From positions 449,289-513,288 of the forward strand of contig NZ_FNWE01000002.1 in assembly GCF_900104645.1 (NCBI RefSeq): a stretch of DNA of 64,000 nt. Reading direction: 5' to 3'. The DNA comes from Alterileibacterium massiliense. GTDB lineage: Bacteria; Bacillota; Clostridia; Peptostreptococcales; Anaerovoracaceae. This document shows positions 18,472-27,323 of this stretch, piece after piece. Position numbers and translations under genes: made by a program. Position 1 is the stretch's first letter; each line of letters begins with the position of its first letter. The notes beneath the pieces are model-generated. The model ran no database searches and had not been told where the DNA came from. It worked only from the letters and a program-made list of their open reading frames with translations.

Positions 18472-19002
18472 ATGAAGATAAATATTTTAGCTAAGAATTA
18501 TAAGGTGAGTGATAGACTCGAAGAAAATATCGAGAAAAAATTTGGCAAGCTCGGCAAGTTTTTTCAAGATGAAGAAATAAGGACAAATGTTGTAATTTCT
18601 AAGTTCAAGGATCAGACAAAACTTGAGGCAACAATTAATGGCAAAAATATGCTCTTTAGGGCAGAAGATATTAATGACAATGTCTATGATGCTATAGATG
18701 TTGTGCTTGATAAGTTAAGCAATCAAATGTCTAAATTTAAGGGCAAGCTTGAGACTAGATATAAAGGCAATAAGGCACTTAAGTTTGAATTTATTCCGGA
18801 TGATAGCGAAGAAGATGAAGAGATAGTAATTGCTAAGAGGAAGGTTTTCGACCTTCAGCCAATGGATGAAGAGGAAGCAATACTTCAAATGGAGATGTTA
18901 GGACATAATTTTTTCGTATATCATGATATGGATACAGATAATGTCAATGTCGTATATAAGAGAAAAAATAATGAATATGGCATAATTGAAACAAGAAGAT
19001 AG
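18472..19002 (+). CDS. hpf: ribosome hibernation promoting factor, long form
   Basis: 176 residues: an S30AE domain (KINILAKNYKVSDRLEENIE) plus the C-terminal dimerisation domain (KRKVFDLQPMDEEEAILQMEMLGHNFFVY), so this is the long HPF that joins two 70S ribosomes into inactive 100S particles in stationary phase. The start follows a very strong ribosome binding site. An intrinsic terminator follows directly. Confidence 0.96.
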   Translation: MKINILAKNYKVSDRLEENIEKKFGKLGKFFQDEEIRTNVVISKFKDQTKLEATINGKNMLFRAEDINDNVYDAIDVVLDKLSNQMSKFKGKLETRYKGNKALKFEFIPDDSEEDEEIVIAKRKVFDLQPMDEEEAILQMEMLGHNFFVYHDMDTDNVNVVYKRKNNEYGIIETRR

Positions 19003-19027
19003 GTTTTGTTAGTGATGCAATAATTTA

Positions 19028-19053
19028 GGGTCTATTATTAGACCCTTTATTAA
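19028..19053 (+). terminator. intrinsic terminator after hpf
   Basis: GGGTCTA (19028-19034), loop TTAT, TAGACCC (19039-19045), then TTTATTAATTTT. Confidence 0.88.
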
Positions 19054-19077
19054 TTTTCGAGGAGAGTTATTAAATAG

Positions 19078-20382
19078 ATGGGTAGTAAGCTAAAAAAAAA
19101 TAAAGATATTAATAAGGATAAAGAGTTGGCATCTAAAATAAAAAATAAAAAAAATGGTAAAAAAAAGTTTGGATTTAAAAATTTTACAAGAATTTGGGCA
19201 ATTGTATACTTACTAGTACTTATGATATTTGAAATTTGCCTAGTAATTGTCAATGTTCTGCCGGCGAAAATATTATTATTAACAGTTGTAATATTGGGAC
19301 TGATAAGCATAATAGTTTTTGCCCAGCTTTTCTTTATGAATATAAATAAGAAGTCTAAAATATTTGCTACCGTTTTGAGTTCAATTTTAATCATTTTATT
19401 TTCTCTTGGCTCTGTTTATTCTATGGGAACAAACCGTTTTATAGATAAGCTATCCGAGGGTAAAAGCGAATATTCGGTAAATGTAACAGATAAACCGTTT
19501 AACATATATATTTCAGGCATGGACTTTGATGGAACCATTGACAGCGAAAAAGGTCGTTCAGATGTTAACATGGTTGTTACAGTAAACCCTAGAAACCACA
19601 GAGTTTTGATGACTTCTATTCCTAGAGATTATGAAATAAGTCTAGTTGAATATGATAATGCGAAGGATAAACTGACGCATACAGGAATGTACGGGGTTGA
19701 CACAGGTATTTCTTCTATAGAGAATTTGCTTGATATAAAGATTAACTACTATCTAAAATTGAATTTTTCAACTGTCCAGGTGTTAATAGATGCAATTGGA
19801 GGGATAGATGTTAATTCAGAGGTTGAATTTGAAACTCTATATGAACACGATCCGACCGGACGACATCATTTTAATAAAGGAATTAACCATCTTGATGGCG
19901 GACTTGCACTTGCTTTTGCAAGAGAAAGGCAGTCTTTTGAAAAAGGAGATAATCAGAGGATTAGAAATCAGCAGCTTGTTCTTGATGCGGTAATAGAGAA
20001 GATGACAAGTAGCAGGACTCTTCTTGGGAGATATAACAAAATTTTATCAGTCCTAGGTGATTATATGCGAACTAATATGAGCGAGGATGAGATAAAATCA
20101 ATTGCAAAGAAACAACTTGATGAAATGCCAAAATGGACAATAGAAAAGTATGGTCTTACTGGTCATGATAGTAATAAGGCGACATATACTTCGGGATCGC
20201 AGGAGTTATATGTAATGGCTCCGGATGAAAAGAGCGTAAAGACGGCAAATGCCAATATTAGGACGGTCATGTACGACGCCTTTGATGAAAAGGCAAAGGA
20301 AAAGATTGAAGGCGAGATTACAGTAACCGACCATGTGATGACACCTAAGGAAAAAGCTAAGGCTAACAAGAAGAAAAAATAA
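19078..20382 (+). CDS. LCP (LytR-CpsA-Psr) family cell-wall glycopolymer ligase
   Basis: 434 residues with a Lys-rich cytoplasmic start, about three membrane helices up to residue ~120, and an extracellular LCP domain (DVNMVVTVNPRNHRVLMTSIPRDYEI, then LAFARERQSFEKGDNQRIRNQQ with the catalytic Arg pattern). LCP enzymes attach teichoic acids or capsule to peptidoglycan. The GGAGAG site is eleven bases upstream, rather far. It is followed by a Sel1-repeat gene. The tail is very Lys-rich. Confidence 0.9.
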   Translation: MGSKLKKNKDINKDKELASKIKNKKNGKKKFGFKNFTRIWAIVYLLVLMIFEICLVIVNVLPAKILLLTVVILGLISIIVFAQLFFMNINKKSKIFATVLSSILIILFSLGSVYSMGTNRFIDKLSEGKSEYSVNVTDKPFNIYISGMDFDGTIDSEKGRSDVNMVVTVNPRNHRVLMTSIPRDYEISLVEYDNAKDKLTHTGMYGVDTGISSIENLLDIKINYYLKLNFSTVQVLIDAIGGIDVNSEVEFETLYEHDPTGRHHFNKGINHLDGGLALAFARERQSFEKGDNQRIRNQQLVLDAVIEKMTSSRTLLGRYNKILSVLGDYMRTNMSEDEIKSIAKKQLDEMPKWTIEKYGLTGHDSNKATYTSGSQELYVMAPDEKSVKTANANIRTVMYDAFDEKAKEKIEGEITVTDHVMTPKEKAKANKKKK

Positions 20383-20470
20383 ATAGAAAAAATAATAAGA
20401 TAAGAAATAAAGATAATAAGTGACACTGCTAGACGATATAAGTTAAAAGCTTGCAGGGAGGTTTAAAAAA

Positions 20471-22315
20471 GTGTTCGGATTTTCAAAGAAAGAAAAGCTG
20501 ATTAAGCTGATAATGGATTGCTCACAAGCAAATATAGATCAGTATAAGGCAGATGCAAGAGAATGGATGGAAAAAAGCCGTAGAGGTATATATAACGAAC
20601 AGGAAAGAGAGCTTTTATATAGAGAGATAAGGGAGAACTACTGCCTAACTGTTGAAGAAGATGTAGTAGCTGCAATTTCTGATGAAGATGAAACAATCAC
20701 GGAAAAAATTGAAAAGATAATAATGGATCCACCTATTTGCGGATATAATATCAACCTCAAAGAGGGTTCATTTATGGCGGGCAGGGTATATGCTATTTGC
20801 TACTATGCTATAAAAGGTCAGAAAGCCGATCCTGATGACTGCGTTGAGCTAAATAATAAGCAAAATGATTTGATGAACCGTGCGATGGGAGAGATAACAG
20901 AAGAATATCTAAGAAATATCAGCGAGGAATATATCGCCTATGATCATTTAGATGAAATAGCTAAGGAAGGAGTTGGAGCTTCTCCGGAATTTCTGAAAAT
21001 GGTTATGGATATGAAGACGATGGCAGAAAGCTTCAAGAAAAAAGCTGAGAATGATGTTATTTCGCAGTGCGACATGGGGCTTTGCTATTATTACGGCTTT
21101 GGACTTCCCAAAGATGCAGGAGTTGCCTACGACTGGTTCAGAAAAAGTGCAGAGGGCGGTAATAAGGTAGCAGCGACATTTATGAAGTATATTGAAGATG
21201 AAAGAGAGCTTGCAAATATCCACGATGCTGATAAGCAATTTGAACTTGGCTGGAGCTATTACACGGGTGAAGGTTACGAAAGGGATTATGACAAGGCATT
21301 TTCATATTTTAGAAGGGCTGCCCTAATGAATCAGGTGAATGCACAGTTTAACCTCGCTCTGATGTATTATAAGGGAGAGAGCGTAAAGCCAGATATAGAA
21401 AAAGCCCTTAGTTGGTATGAAAAAGCTGCAAATCAGGGAAGCGTCAATGCTGCGTACAACCTAGGCACAATATATCTCCTAGGAAAGGGAATTGATAAAG
21501 ATTATGCAAAGGCTAGAGAATGGCTGATGTATGCGGCTGAAAGAGGAAATATAGATGCAGAATACAATATAGGTCTGATGTATGACAGAGGTGATGGAGT
21601 CGAGCAGAATTATGAGGAGGCTGCGAGGTGGTATGAGAAGGCTTCATCTCAGGGATATGCAAAGGCACAATATAACCTCGGTTTGATGTTCCACGAGGGT
21701 AGAGGAGTTCCAAAAGATGGAGAAAGTGCATTGAAATTGTACAAGCTCGCTGCTGAGCAAGGCTATGTTCACGCTTGGTTTGCACTTGGACTCATTTATG
21801 ATGAAGGCGTTATAGTGCCACATGATTCAGCTAAGGCGATCAGCTGGTATGAGAAAGCTGCTGAGGCAAAGGACCCAAGAGCTTTATACAATTTGGCTGT
21901 AATCTATGATATAGGTGACGGGGTTGATGTTGACTTAAATAAGGCAAAAGAGCTATATCTCGCTTCGTCAAAGCTAGGATACCTAAAGGCAGTGGAAGTG
22001 GTTAGAAAGCTTGGTATTACTTCGATGCTTAATATTGGAAATGAGCAGGGAGAGCCTAGGGCAAGGGTCGAAGCAAAAGAAAAGGACAGCGAAGAAATAA
22101 AAGCCGATGAGGCAAGCGTAGAAATAAAGTCTGAAGATAAAAGAGATACAGAAGAAGGAAAATTTGAAATTTCAAATAATAATGAAAACAATAATTTAAA
22201 CAATAATGAAAACAAAAACGAAAATAATAATGAGATAAATTTTGAAGAAAAGGAAGAAATACAATCCGAAGATGAAGCGGAAATAAAATTAGGAAATAAT
22301 GAAGAAGATGAGTAA
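20471..22315 (+). CDS. Sel1-repeat protein with Asn/Glu-rich tail
   Basis: 614 residues from a GTG start with GGGAGG nine bases upstream. Residues ~190-505 are about nine Sel1-like repeats (AQFNLALMYYKGE, AAYNLGTIYLLGKG, AEYNIGLMYDRGDG, AQYNLGLMFHEGRG), an alpha-solenoid for protein-protein contact. The N-terminal ~180 residues are not recognised. Residues ~525-614 are low complexity, rich in Asn, Glu and Lys. No signal peptide, so probably cytosolic. It overlaps aroB at its end. Function unknown. Confidence 0.8.
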   Translation: MFGFSKKEKLIKLIMDCSQANIDQYKADAREWMEKSRRGIYNEQERELLYREIRENYCLTVEEDVVAAISDEDETITEKIEKIIMDPPICGYNINLKEGSFMAGRVYAICYYAIKGQKADPDDCVELNNKQNDLMNRAMGEITEEYLRNISEEYIAYDHLDEIAKEGVGASPEFLKMVMDMKTMAESFKKKAENDVISQCDMGLCYYYGFGLPKDAGVAYDWFRKSAEGGNKVAATFMKYIEDERELANIHDADKQFELGWSYYTGEGYERDYDKAFSYFRRAALMNQVNAQFNLALMYYKGESVKPDIEKALSWYEKAANQGSVNAAYNLGTIYLLGKGIDKDYAKAREWLMYAAERGNIDAEYNIGLMYDRGDGVEQNYEEAARWYEKASSQGYAKAQYNLGLMFHEGRGVPKDGESALKLYKLAAEQGYVHAWFALGLIYDEGVIVPHDSAKAISWYEKAAEAKDPRALYNLAVIYDIGDGVDVDLNKAKELYLASSKLGYLKAVEVVRKLGITSMLNIGNEQGEPRARVEAKEKDSEEIKADEASVEIKSEDKRDTEEGKFEISNNNENNNLNNNENKNENNNEINFEEKEEIQSEDEAEIKLGNNEEDE

Positions 22316-23351
22316 TATATTATTAAGCTCGTCATTAGATGAAATAGGTAGTATAGTTTCACGCTTTCAAACTGGCGGTAAGGTTGCTATTATAAGCGAT
22401 GAAAATGTATATGATTTATATTATGAAAGGTGCCGGCAAAGTCTTGATACTGCCGGCTTTAGCATAATTGGATATAAATTTAAGGTGGGTGAAAAATCAA
22501 AGTCCGTAGATACCTATATTAAAATCCTCGAATTTTTAGCACAAAATAAGCTAGGAAGAAGCGATTCGATAATCGCTCTAGGTGGTGGAGTCACTGGAGA
22601 TCTAGCAGGCTTTGTTTCGGCAACCTATCTCAGGGGAGTAAAATTATTTCAAATACCTACGACGGTGCTTTCCATGGTCGATTCTTCGGTAGGAGGAAAA
22701 ACGGGGATTAACCTTGAGAGCGGAAAAAATCTTGCAGGAGCATTTTATATGCCGGAAATCATCTTGCAAGATGCAAACTTCCTAAGCACGCTTCCTATGA
22801 AAGAATTGCACAATGGTCATGCTGAAATGATAAAGATGGGAATTATATCAGGAGAGGAACTTTTTAAAAAAGTGTCGGAGCCCCTTTACAATATGGATTT
22901 AAACCATATTTCAACTCTGATTAAGACCTGCTCTGAACTAAAGATGGAGATAATTTCTACAGATTTTCATGATGAAGGACGGCGTCAAATTCTTAATTTA
23001 GGGCACACAATAGGTCATGCTATAGAAAAATTAAGCGGTTATAAGATAAGTCATGGAGAGGCAGTAGCCAAGGGACTATCTGTTATTTCAGACATATCAG
23101 AAATGATGAATTATTGCATTAAAGATACAAGTGATGCTATCAAAAACACCTTAAAGAAATGTAAATTCAATCAGGAAATGCCTTTTTCTGCTGAGGAAAT
23201 ATCAAAGGCTGTTAGAAATGATAAAAAGGTCAGAAATGATGAAATCTCACTGATTCTTATAGAAGAGATAGGAAGATGCAAGATCGTAAGCATGCCGCTC
23301 GAAGAATTTGATAATTGCCTAAGAGAAGCGATGAATAGGAGGGAGATATAA
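22299..23351 (+). CDS. aroB: 3-dehydroquinate synthase
   Basis: 350 residues, the normal AroB length. It converts DAHP to 3-dehydroquinate (shikimate pathway, NAD and metal dependent). Motifs: ALGGGVTGDLAGFVSATYLRG, PTTVLSMVDSSVGGKTGIN, HAEMIKMG and NLGHTIGHAIEKLSGYKISHGEAV. The start lies inside the Sel1 gene; ATG 22299 (AGGA four bases upstream) or ATG 22308 are both possible. aroA follows one base after the stop. Confidence 0.94.
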   Translation: MKKMSNILLSSSLDEIGSIVSRFQTGGKVAIISDENVYDLYYERCRQSLDTAGFSIIGYKFKVGEKSKSVDTYIKILEFLAQNKLGRSDSIIALGGGVTGDLAGFVSATYLRGVKLFQIPTTVLSMVDSSVGGKTGINLESGKNLAGAFYMPEIILQDANFLSTLPMKELHNGHAEMIKMGIISGEELFKKVSEPLYNMDLNHISTLIKTCSELKMEIISTDFHDEGRRQILNLGHTIGHAIEKLSGYKISHGEAVAKGLSVISDISEMMNYCIKDTSDAIKNTLKKCKFNQEMPFSAEEISKAVRNDKKVRNDEISLILIEEIGRCKIVSMPLEEFDNCLREAMNRREI

Positions 23352-23352
23352 A

Positions 23353-24750
23353 TTGCAGGATAATAAAAGCATAAATATTTGCCCATCAAAGTCAGACGGA
23401 GAAAGAGCATTGATATGCTCATATCTATCGGAAATACAAGATATTAATAATAAAGCTCAAGCATTAATTGATGAAAACGAATTTAGACTAAAAAATAAAT
23501 CCGGATTAAAAAATGAATTTAGACTAAAATATGAAGCCGGAGTTAAAAAAGCTGAAGAAAGAATTTTAAATCTCGGAAGCTCGGAAGATGTACTAGCACT
23601 GAGGGGATGCCTTAGAGAGTGCCTTAAAAAGTGCATCGCAGAAAGCCTAGGTATATGCCTTGAGAAAGACTTCAATGAGAGTGATTTTAGAGAAGCTCCA
23701 ATAATTTTAAATTGCAAAAAAAGTGGTGCTAACCTGAGATTTCTAATTCCAATCGTATCTGCCCTCGGCTTAGATGCTGTCATAAGATATGAAGGAAGGA
23801 AAAGACCGATAGAACCTCTCATAGAAACGCTTGAAGAAAAAGGAATAAGATTTGCTATAAGAGAGGGCGAGGTAAAAACACAGGGCAGACTCAAAGGTGG
23901 GAATTTTGAAATTGATGGAAATATCAGCTCGCAATTTATAAGTGGTCTCTTATTTGCTCTGCCCCTAACAGAAAATGGTGGAAATATAATAATAAAGGGT
24001 CATTTAGAATCTTCAGGATATGTAGAAATGACGATTTCAGCTCTAGAAAAATCCGGCATTCATGTGAAAAAGAATAAATCTGGATATGAGGTGAGAGGTG
24101 GAGAGAGATATGCTTTCCCTAATCAGTATGCTGTTGAGGGCGACTGGTCAAATGGAAGCATTTGGATTGCTATCAACCTCTTACTAAGCATTGAGAGGGG
24201 TGCTGGCAGAGATTTTTCAATTTATGACCTTCTAAAATTTCCAATTAAAATCAATGGACTTGATTTTAAATCCAATCAGCCTGATAAAAAAATAATGAAT
24301 TTACTAGAGAAATTTGTGAAGATAGGTGAAGATGGAAAGATATATCTTGGTGGTGACAGCGTTATAGATGCAAGAGACAATCCTGATATAATTCCGATTT
24401 TATCAGGGATAGCAAGTCTTAACGACGGAACGACCTTGATTACAAATGCTTCAAGACTTAGATTAAAGGAAAGCGACAGGATAGAAACAATTTGCGATAT
24501 TTTATTCAAGCTCGGCATTGATATAGAAGAAACAAGCGACGGGCTTATTATCTATGGAGCGAAAAGGCTTAGGGGAGCTAGTGTTAAATCATATGATGAC
24601 CACAGGATTGTTATGCTTGCTGCTCTCATGTCACTTGTTTGTAAAGGCAAGGTCATAATTGAAAATTCTGAAGCAATAAATAAGTCGTATCCTGAGTTTA
24701 AATCTGAATTAAAAAGGCTAAGCTTGGATACCAATATAGAGTGGAGGTAA
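23353..24750 (+). CDS. aroA: 3-phosphoshikimate 1-carboxyvinyltransferase (EPSP synthase) with N-terminal insert
   Basis: 465 residues, longer than the usual ~430. It joins PEP to shikimate-3-phosphate. It starts with TTG nine bases after GGAGGG. Conserved elements: CPSKSDGERALI, SGANLRFLIP, GRKRPIEPLIETL, SSQFISGLLFALPL, RLRLKESDRIET, YDDHRIVML. Residues ~29-70 are an extra stretch after the first motif, including two 12-residue repeats (NEFRLKNKSGLK, NEFRLKYEAGVK). The family is sure. Whether the insert alters activity is unknown. It is flanked tightly by aroB and aroC. Confidence 0.9.
   Translation: MQDNKSINICPSKSDGERALICSYLSEIQDINNKAQALIDENEFRLKNKSGLKNEFRLKYEAGVKKAEERILNLGSSEDVLALRGCLRECLKKCIAESLGICLEKDFNESDFREAPIILNCKKSGANLRFLIPIVSALGLDAVIRYEGRKRPIEPLIETLEEKGIRFAIREGEVKTQGRLKGGNFEIDGNISSQFISGLLFALPLTENGGNIIIKGHLESSGYVEMTISALEKSGIHVKKNKSGYEVRGGERYAFPNQYAVEGDWSNGSIWIAINLLLSIERGAGRDFSIYDLLKFPIKINGLDFKSNQPDKKIMNLLEKFVKIGEDGKIYLGGDSVIDARDNPDIIPILSGIASLNDGTTLITNASRLRLKESDRIETICDILFKLGIDIEETSDGLIIYGAKRLRGASVKSYDDHRIVMLAALMSLVCKGKVIIENSEAINKSYPEFKSELKRLSLDTNIEWR
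23476..23547 (+). repeat. 36-bp in-frame tandem duplication inside aroA
   Basis: Two 36-bp units encode NEFRLKNKSGLK and NEFRLKYEAGVK. The first 15 or so bases of each copy are nearly identical (GAATTTAGACTAAAA). It lies in the aroA-specific insert. Confidence 0.85.
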
Positions 24751-24752
24751 AA

Positions 24753-25760
24753 ATGTCATCAATAATAGGAAAGAATATTATCATTTCAATATTTGGAGAG
24801 TCACATTCCTCTGCTATAGGAGTTACAATTGACGGAATACCTGCTGGAATATCTATTGATATGGCTGAGCTTATTGAATTTCTTGGGAGAAGAGCACCGG
24901 GAAAGACTAGTCTCACATCGAGCAGAAAGGAAGCCGATATTCCCTCGTTTATATCTGGAATAAAGGATGGAATAACTTGCGGAACACCTATCACAGCAAT
25001 TATCTATAATCAGGATATAAATAGGGCTGACTACAATATAGTTTCTGATAGACCTCGCCCCGGTCATGCTGATTATACTTCGCATATCAAACACAAGGGG
25101 TTTGAGGACTTTAGCGGAGGTGGTCATAACTCTGGAAGATTGACAGCACCACTATGCGTTGCAGGAGGCATCTTAATACAGGCACTTAGCAAAATAGGAA
25201 TAGAAATTTTTACAGAGATAGTTGAAATTGGCGGTAAAAATAATAAATTCGACGAAGTAATTGAAAAAGCGGTAAAAAGCAAGGATTCGGTGGGCGGAAT
25301 AGTTAGGTGCGTTGTCAAAGGCGTTCCCGCAGGATATGGCGATCCAATCTTTGACGGGATTGAAAACCAAATATCTAAGATTATTTTCGGCATTCCTGCA
25401 GTCAAAGGCATAGAGTTCGGTGCAGGATTTGAATCAGCTAGGCTAAAAGGTAGCGAGATGAATGACGAATTTTATTATGATGAGAATGATGAAGTCAGGA
25501 CAAAGACAAATAATGCCGGCGGAATCCTCGGGGGAATAACGACCGGCATGGATATTATTTTTCAAGTGGCAATAAAGCCAACTCCGTCTATTGCTCTTAG
25601 GCAAAATACCATTGAATATAAGAGCAAAGAAAATACAATTATCGAAATAAAAGGAAGACATGATCCCTGCATAGTACCAAGGGTACTACCTTGCATTGAA
25701 GCAGGAGTTGCAATTGTTATCGCAGATTTCATGAGAGAAAAAATTGCCAATCACAGCTAG
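24753..25760 (+). CDS. aroC: chorismate synthase
   Basis: 335 residues from the ATG at 24753 with GTGGAGG five bases upstream; a GTG at 24741 belongs to that binding site. It makes chorismate from EPSP using reduced FMN. Signatures: GESHSSAIGVTIDGIPAG, RPRPGHADY, FSGGGHNSGRLTAPLCVAGG, and the C-terminal GRHDPCIVPRVLPCIEAGVAI. It follows aroA by two bases. Other shikimate genes are not in the window. Confidence 0.95.
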   Translation: MSSIIGKNIIISIFGESHSSAIGVTIDGIPAGISIDMAELIEFLGRRAPGKTSLTSSRKEADIPSFISGIKDGITCGTPITAIIYNQDINRADYNIVSDRPRPGHADYTSHIKHKGFEDFSGGGHNSGRLTAPLCVAGGILIQALSKIGIEIFTEIVEIGGKNNKFDEVIEKAVKSKDSVGGIVRCVVKGVPAGYGDPIFDGIENQISKIIFGIPAVKGIEFGAGFESARLKGSEMNDEFYYDENDEVRTKTNNAGGILGGITTGMDIIFQVAIKPTPSIALRQNTIEYKSKENTIIEIKGRHDPCIVPRVLPCIEAGVAIVIADFMREKIANHS

Positions 25761-25835
25761 ACTCTTATAGTCAATAACAGGCTCTAATAGGCTCTCGATA
25801 GGTTCTAATGTGCTATCAAATAGGCGTCAAGGAAC

Positions 25836-27056
25836 CTATCTATCAAAAGCCATTTTATATATGGAAAGCATATCCTCTCTACCTAGAATTTTGCAGGAGC
25901 CAATATGACCTCCTGAGATATTAGAACATCTGTCTGCCATATCTTCGAGGTCGCCTATCTTTATTGATGGAACAAGCTCTTTTAACGATGTAGGCATATC
26001 GATGCTTTTGAAAAAATCTTCCGTAGCCTCTATGCCGAGGAGCCCAAGCTTTTTCATTTCTTCCTTGCTAATATCTTCTTTGCTAATATCCCCATTATAT
26101 GAAGATATATTCATAACCTTAGTCGCAAACCTATAGAATCTTTCAGGACATATGTCAATGACATATCTTGCCCAGCTTCCCCAAAGTGCTGCTAGACCCG
26201 CACCGTGAGTCACATCAAATTTTGCTGAAAGCTCATGCTCAAGCTTGTGAGTAGCAAAATCATTTCCTGCATTTCCGCAGCCGGTAAGACCGTTGTGTGA
26301 AAGACTTCCTGCCCAAAGGATTTCTCCTCTTGCGTCAAGGTCCTTAGGATTTTCTTTAAGCTTTATACTGCAATCTATGACTGTTCGCATAAGACCTTCT
26401 GCAATCTCATCGGTGAGAAGCATATTGCCCTTCGAGGTAAAATATCTTTCAAAGGTGTGCATCAGTATATCTACACAACCGGCAGCAGTTTGATATGCGG
26501 GAAGAGTAAGAGTGAGTGACGGGTCAAGAATACTGAAAGCGGGTCTTGATATGTCGCTATTACATCCGAGCTTTTCCTTTGTTTCGTCATTAGATATTAC
26601 AGATGAATTACTCATTTCACTTCCGGTAGCTGCCATTGTAAGAATTACTCCAACTGGTAGAGCCTCCTTTGGCGAAGATTTTTTCAAATAAAAATCCCAC
26701 ACATCTCCATCATACTTTGCTCCATAGGCGATCGCCTTGGCAGAATCAATGACGCTTCCACCGCCGACGGCAATTATCATATCTACATTTTCTTTTTTCG
26801 CTATATCTATTCCCTGATAAACCAACTCAAGTCTTGGATTTGGAACAACTCCGCCAAGCAAAACATAATTTATGTTAAAATCTTCGAGGCTATTTTTTAC
26901 AGAGTCCATAAGACCGCTTTTGATAGCCCTAGGACTTCCATAGTGAATAAGAACTTTCTTTGCACCAAATGAACTTGCAAGGCTTCCGATTTTACACACA
27001 GTATTATCACCGAAAACGATTTTTGTAGGGGTATAATAATTGAAGTTATTAATCAT
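25836..27056 (-). CDS. iron-containing alcohol dehydrogenase (butanol dehydrogenase-like)
   Basis: 406 residues of the group III Fe-alcohol dehydrogenase family, closest in look to clostridial NAD(P)H-dependent butanol dehydrogenases. The nucleotide-binding GGGSVIDSAKAIAYGA and metal ligand region LEHELSAKFDVTHGAGLAAL are present. Likely reduces aldehydes to alcohols in fermentation; substrate inferred. AAAAGGAG precedes the ATG. A 15-bp in-frame duplication (26061-26090) gives DISKEDISKEE. It converges on aroC; a 9-bp hairpin at 25797-25840 (GATAGGTTC/GAACCTATC) spans its stop codon. Confidence 0.9.
   Translation of the reverse strand: MINNFNYYTPTKIVFGDNTVCKIGSLASSFGAKKVLIHYGSPRAIKSGLMDSVKNSLEDFNINYVLLGGVVPNPRLELVYQGIDIAKKENVDMIIAVGGGSVIDSAKAIAYGAKYDGDVWDFYLKKSSPKEALPVGVILTMAATGSEMSNSSVISNDETKEKLGCNSDISRPAFSILDPSLTLTLPAYQTAAGCVDILMHTFERYFTSKGNMLLTDEIAEGLMRTVIDCSIKLKENPKDLDARGEILWAGSLSHNGLTGCGNAGNDFATHKLEHELSAKFDVTHGAGLAALWGSWARYVIDICPERFYRFATKVMNISSYNGDISKEDISKEEMKKLGLLGIEATEDFFKSIDMPTSLKELVPSIKIGDLEDMADRCSNISGGHIGSCKILGREDMLSIYKMAFDR
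26061..26090 (-). repeat. 15-bp in-frame tandem duplication in the alcohol dehydrogenase gene
   Basis: On the + strand TTCCTTGCTAATATC is followed by TTCTTTGCTAATATC, one mismatch between copies. The protein reads DISKEDISKEE. Confidence 0.85.
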
Positions 27057-27241
27057 ATTTTGCTCCTTTTTTAAACAAAATTTAAATAAAATTCGTAGCT
27101 TTATGTCTATTTTACATCTAATTTATATATAGTTTATATATAATTTATATCTATTTAAATCTATGCTATATCTAATTTATATCTAAGCTACATTTAAATT
27201 CTAATTAAGAAAAAATATTTTGTCAAATGCTCAATTTTGAA

Positions 27242-27298
27242 TTGACAAACACAATATATATGGGTATAATTGCCAGTACCGAATACAAGATATTGTAT
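27242..27298 (+). promoter_or_regulatory. nrdD promoter with NrdR-box-like palindromes
   Basis: TTGACA (27242-27247) and TATAAT (27265-27270) are 17 bp apart, a consensus promoter. The spacer holds ACACAATATATATGGG (27249-27264), a half-good match to the NrdR box, and 34 bp further on lies ATACAAGATATTGTAT (27283-27298), a near-perfect dyad near the expected transcription start. Paired NrdR boxes are known to control ribonucleotide reductase genes; here the spacing is slightly wider than the usual 31-32 bp, so the NrdR reading is an inference. The 267-bp gap to the alcohol dehydrogenase is otherwise AT-rich with ATTTATATCTA repeats. Confidence 0.65.
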
Positions 27299-27323
27299 TA
27301 AATGCTAGAGAGGTAAGAATATC

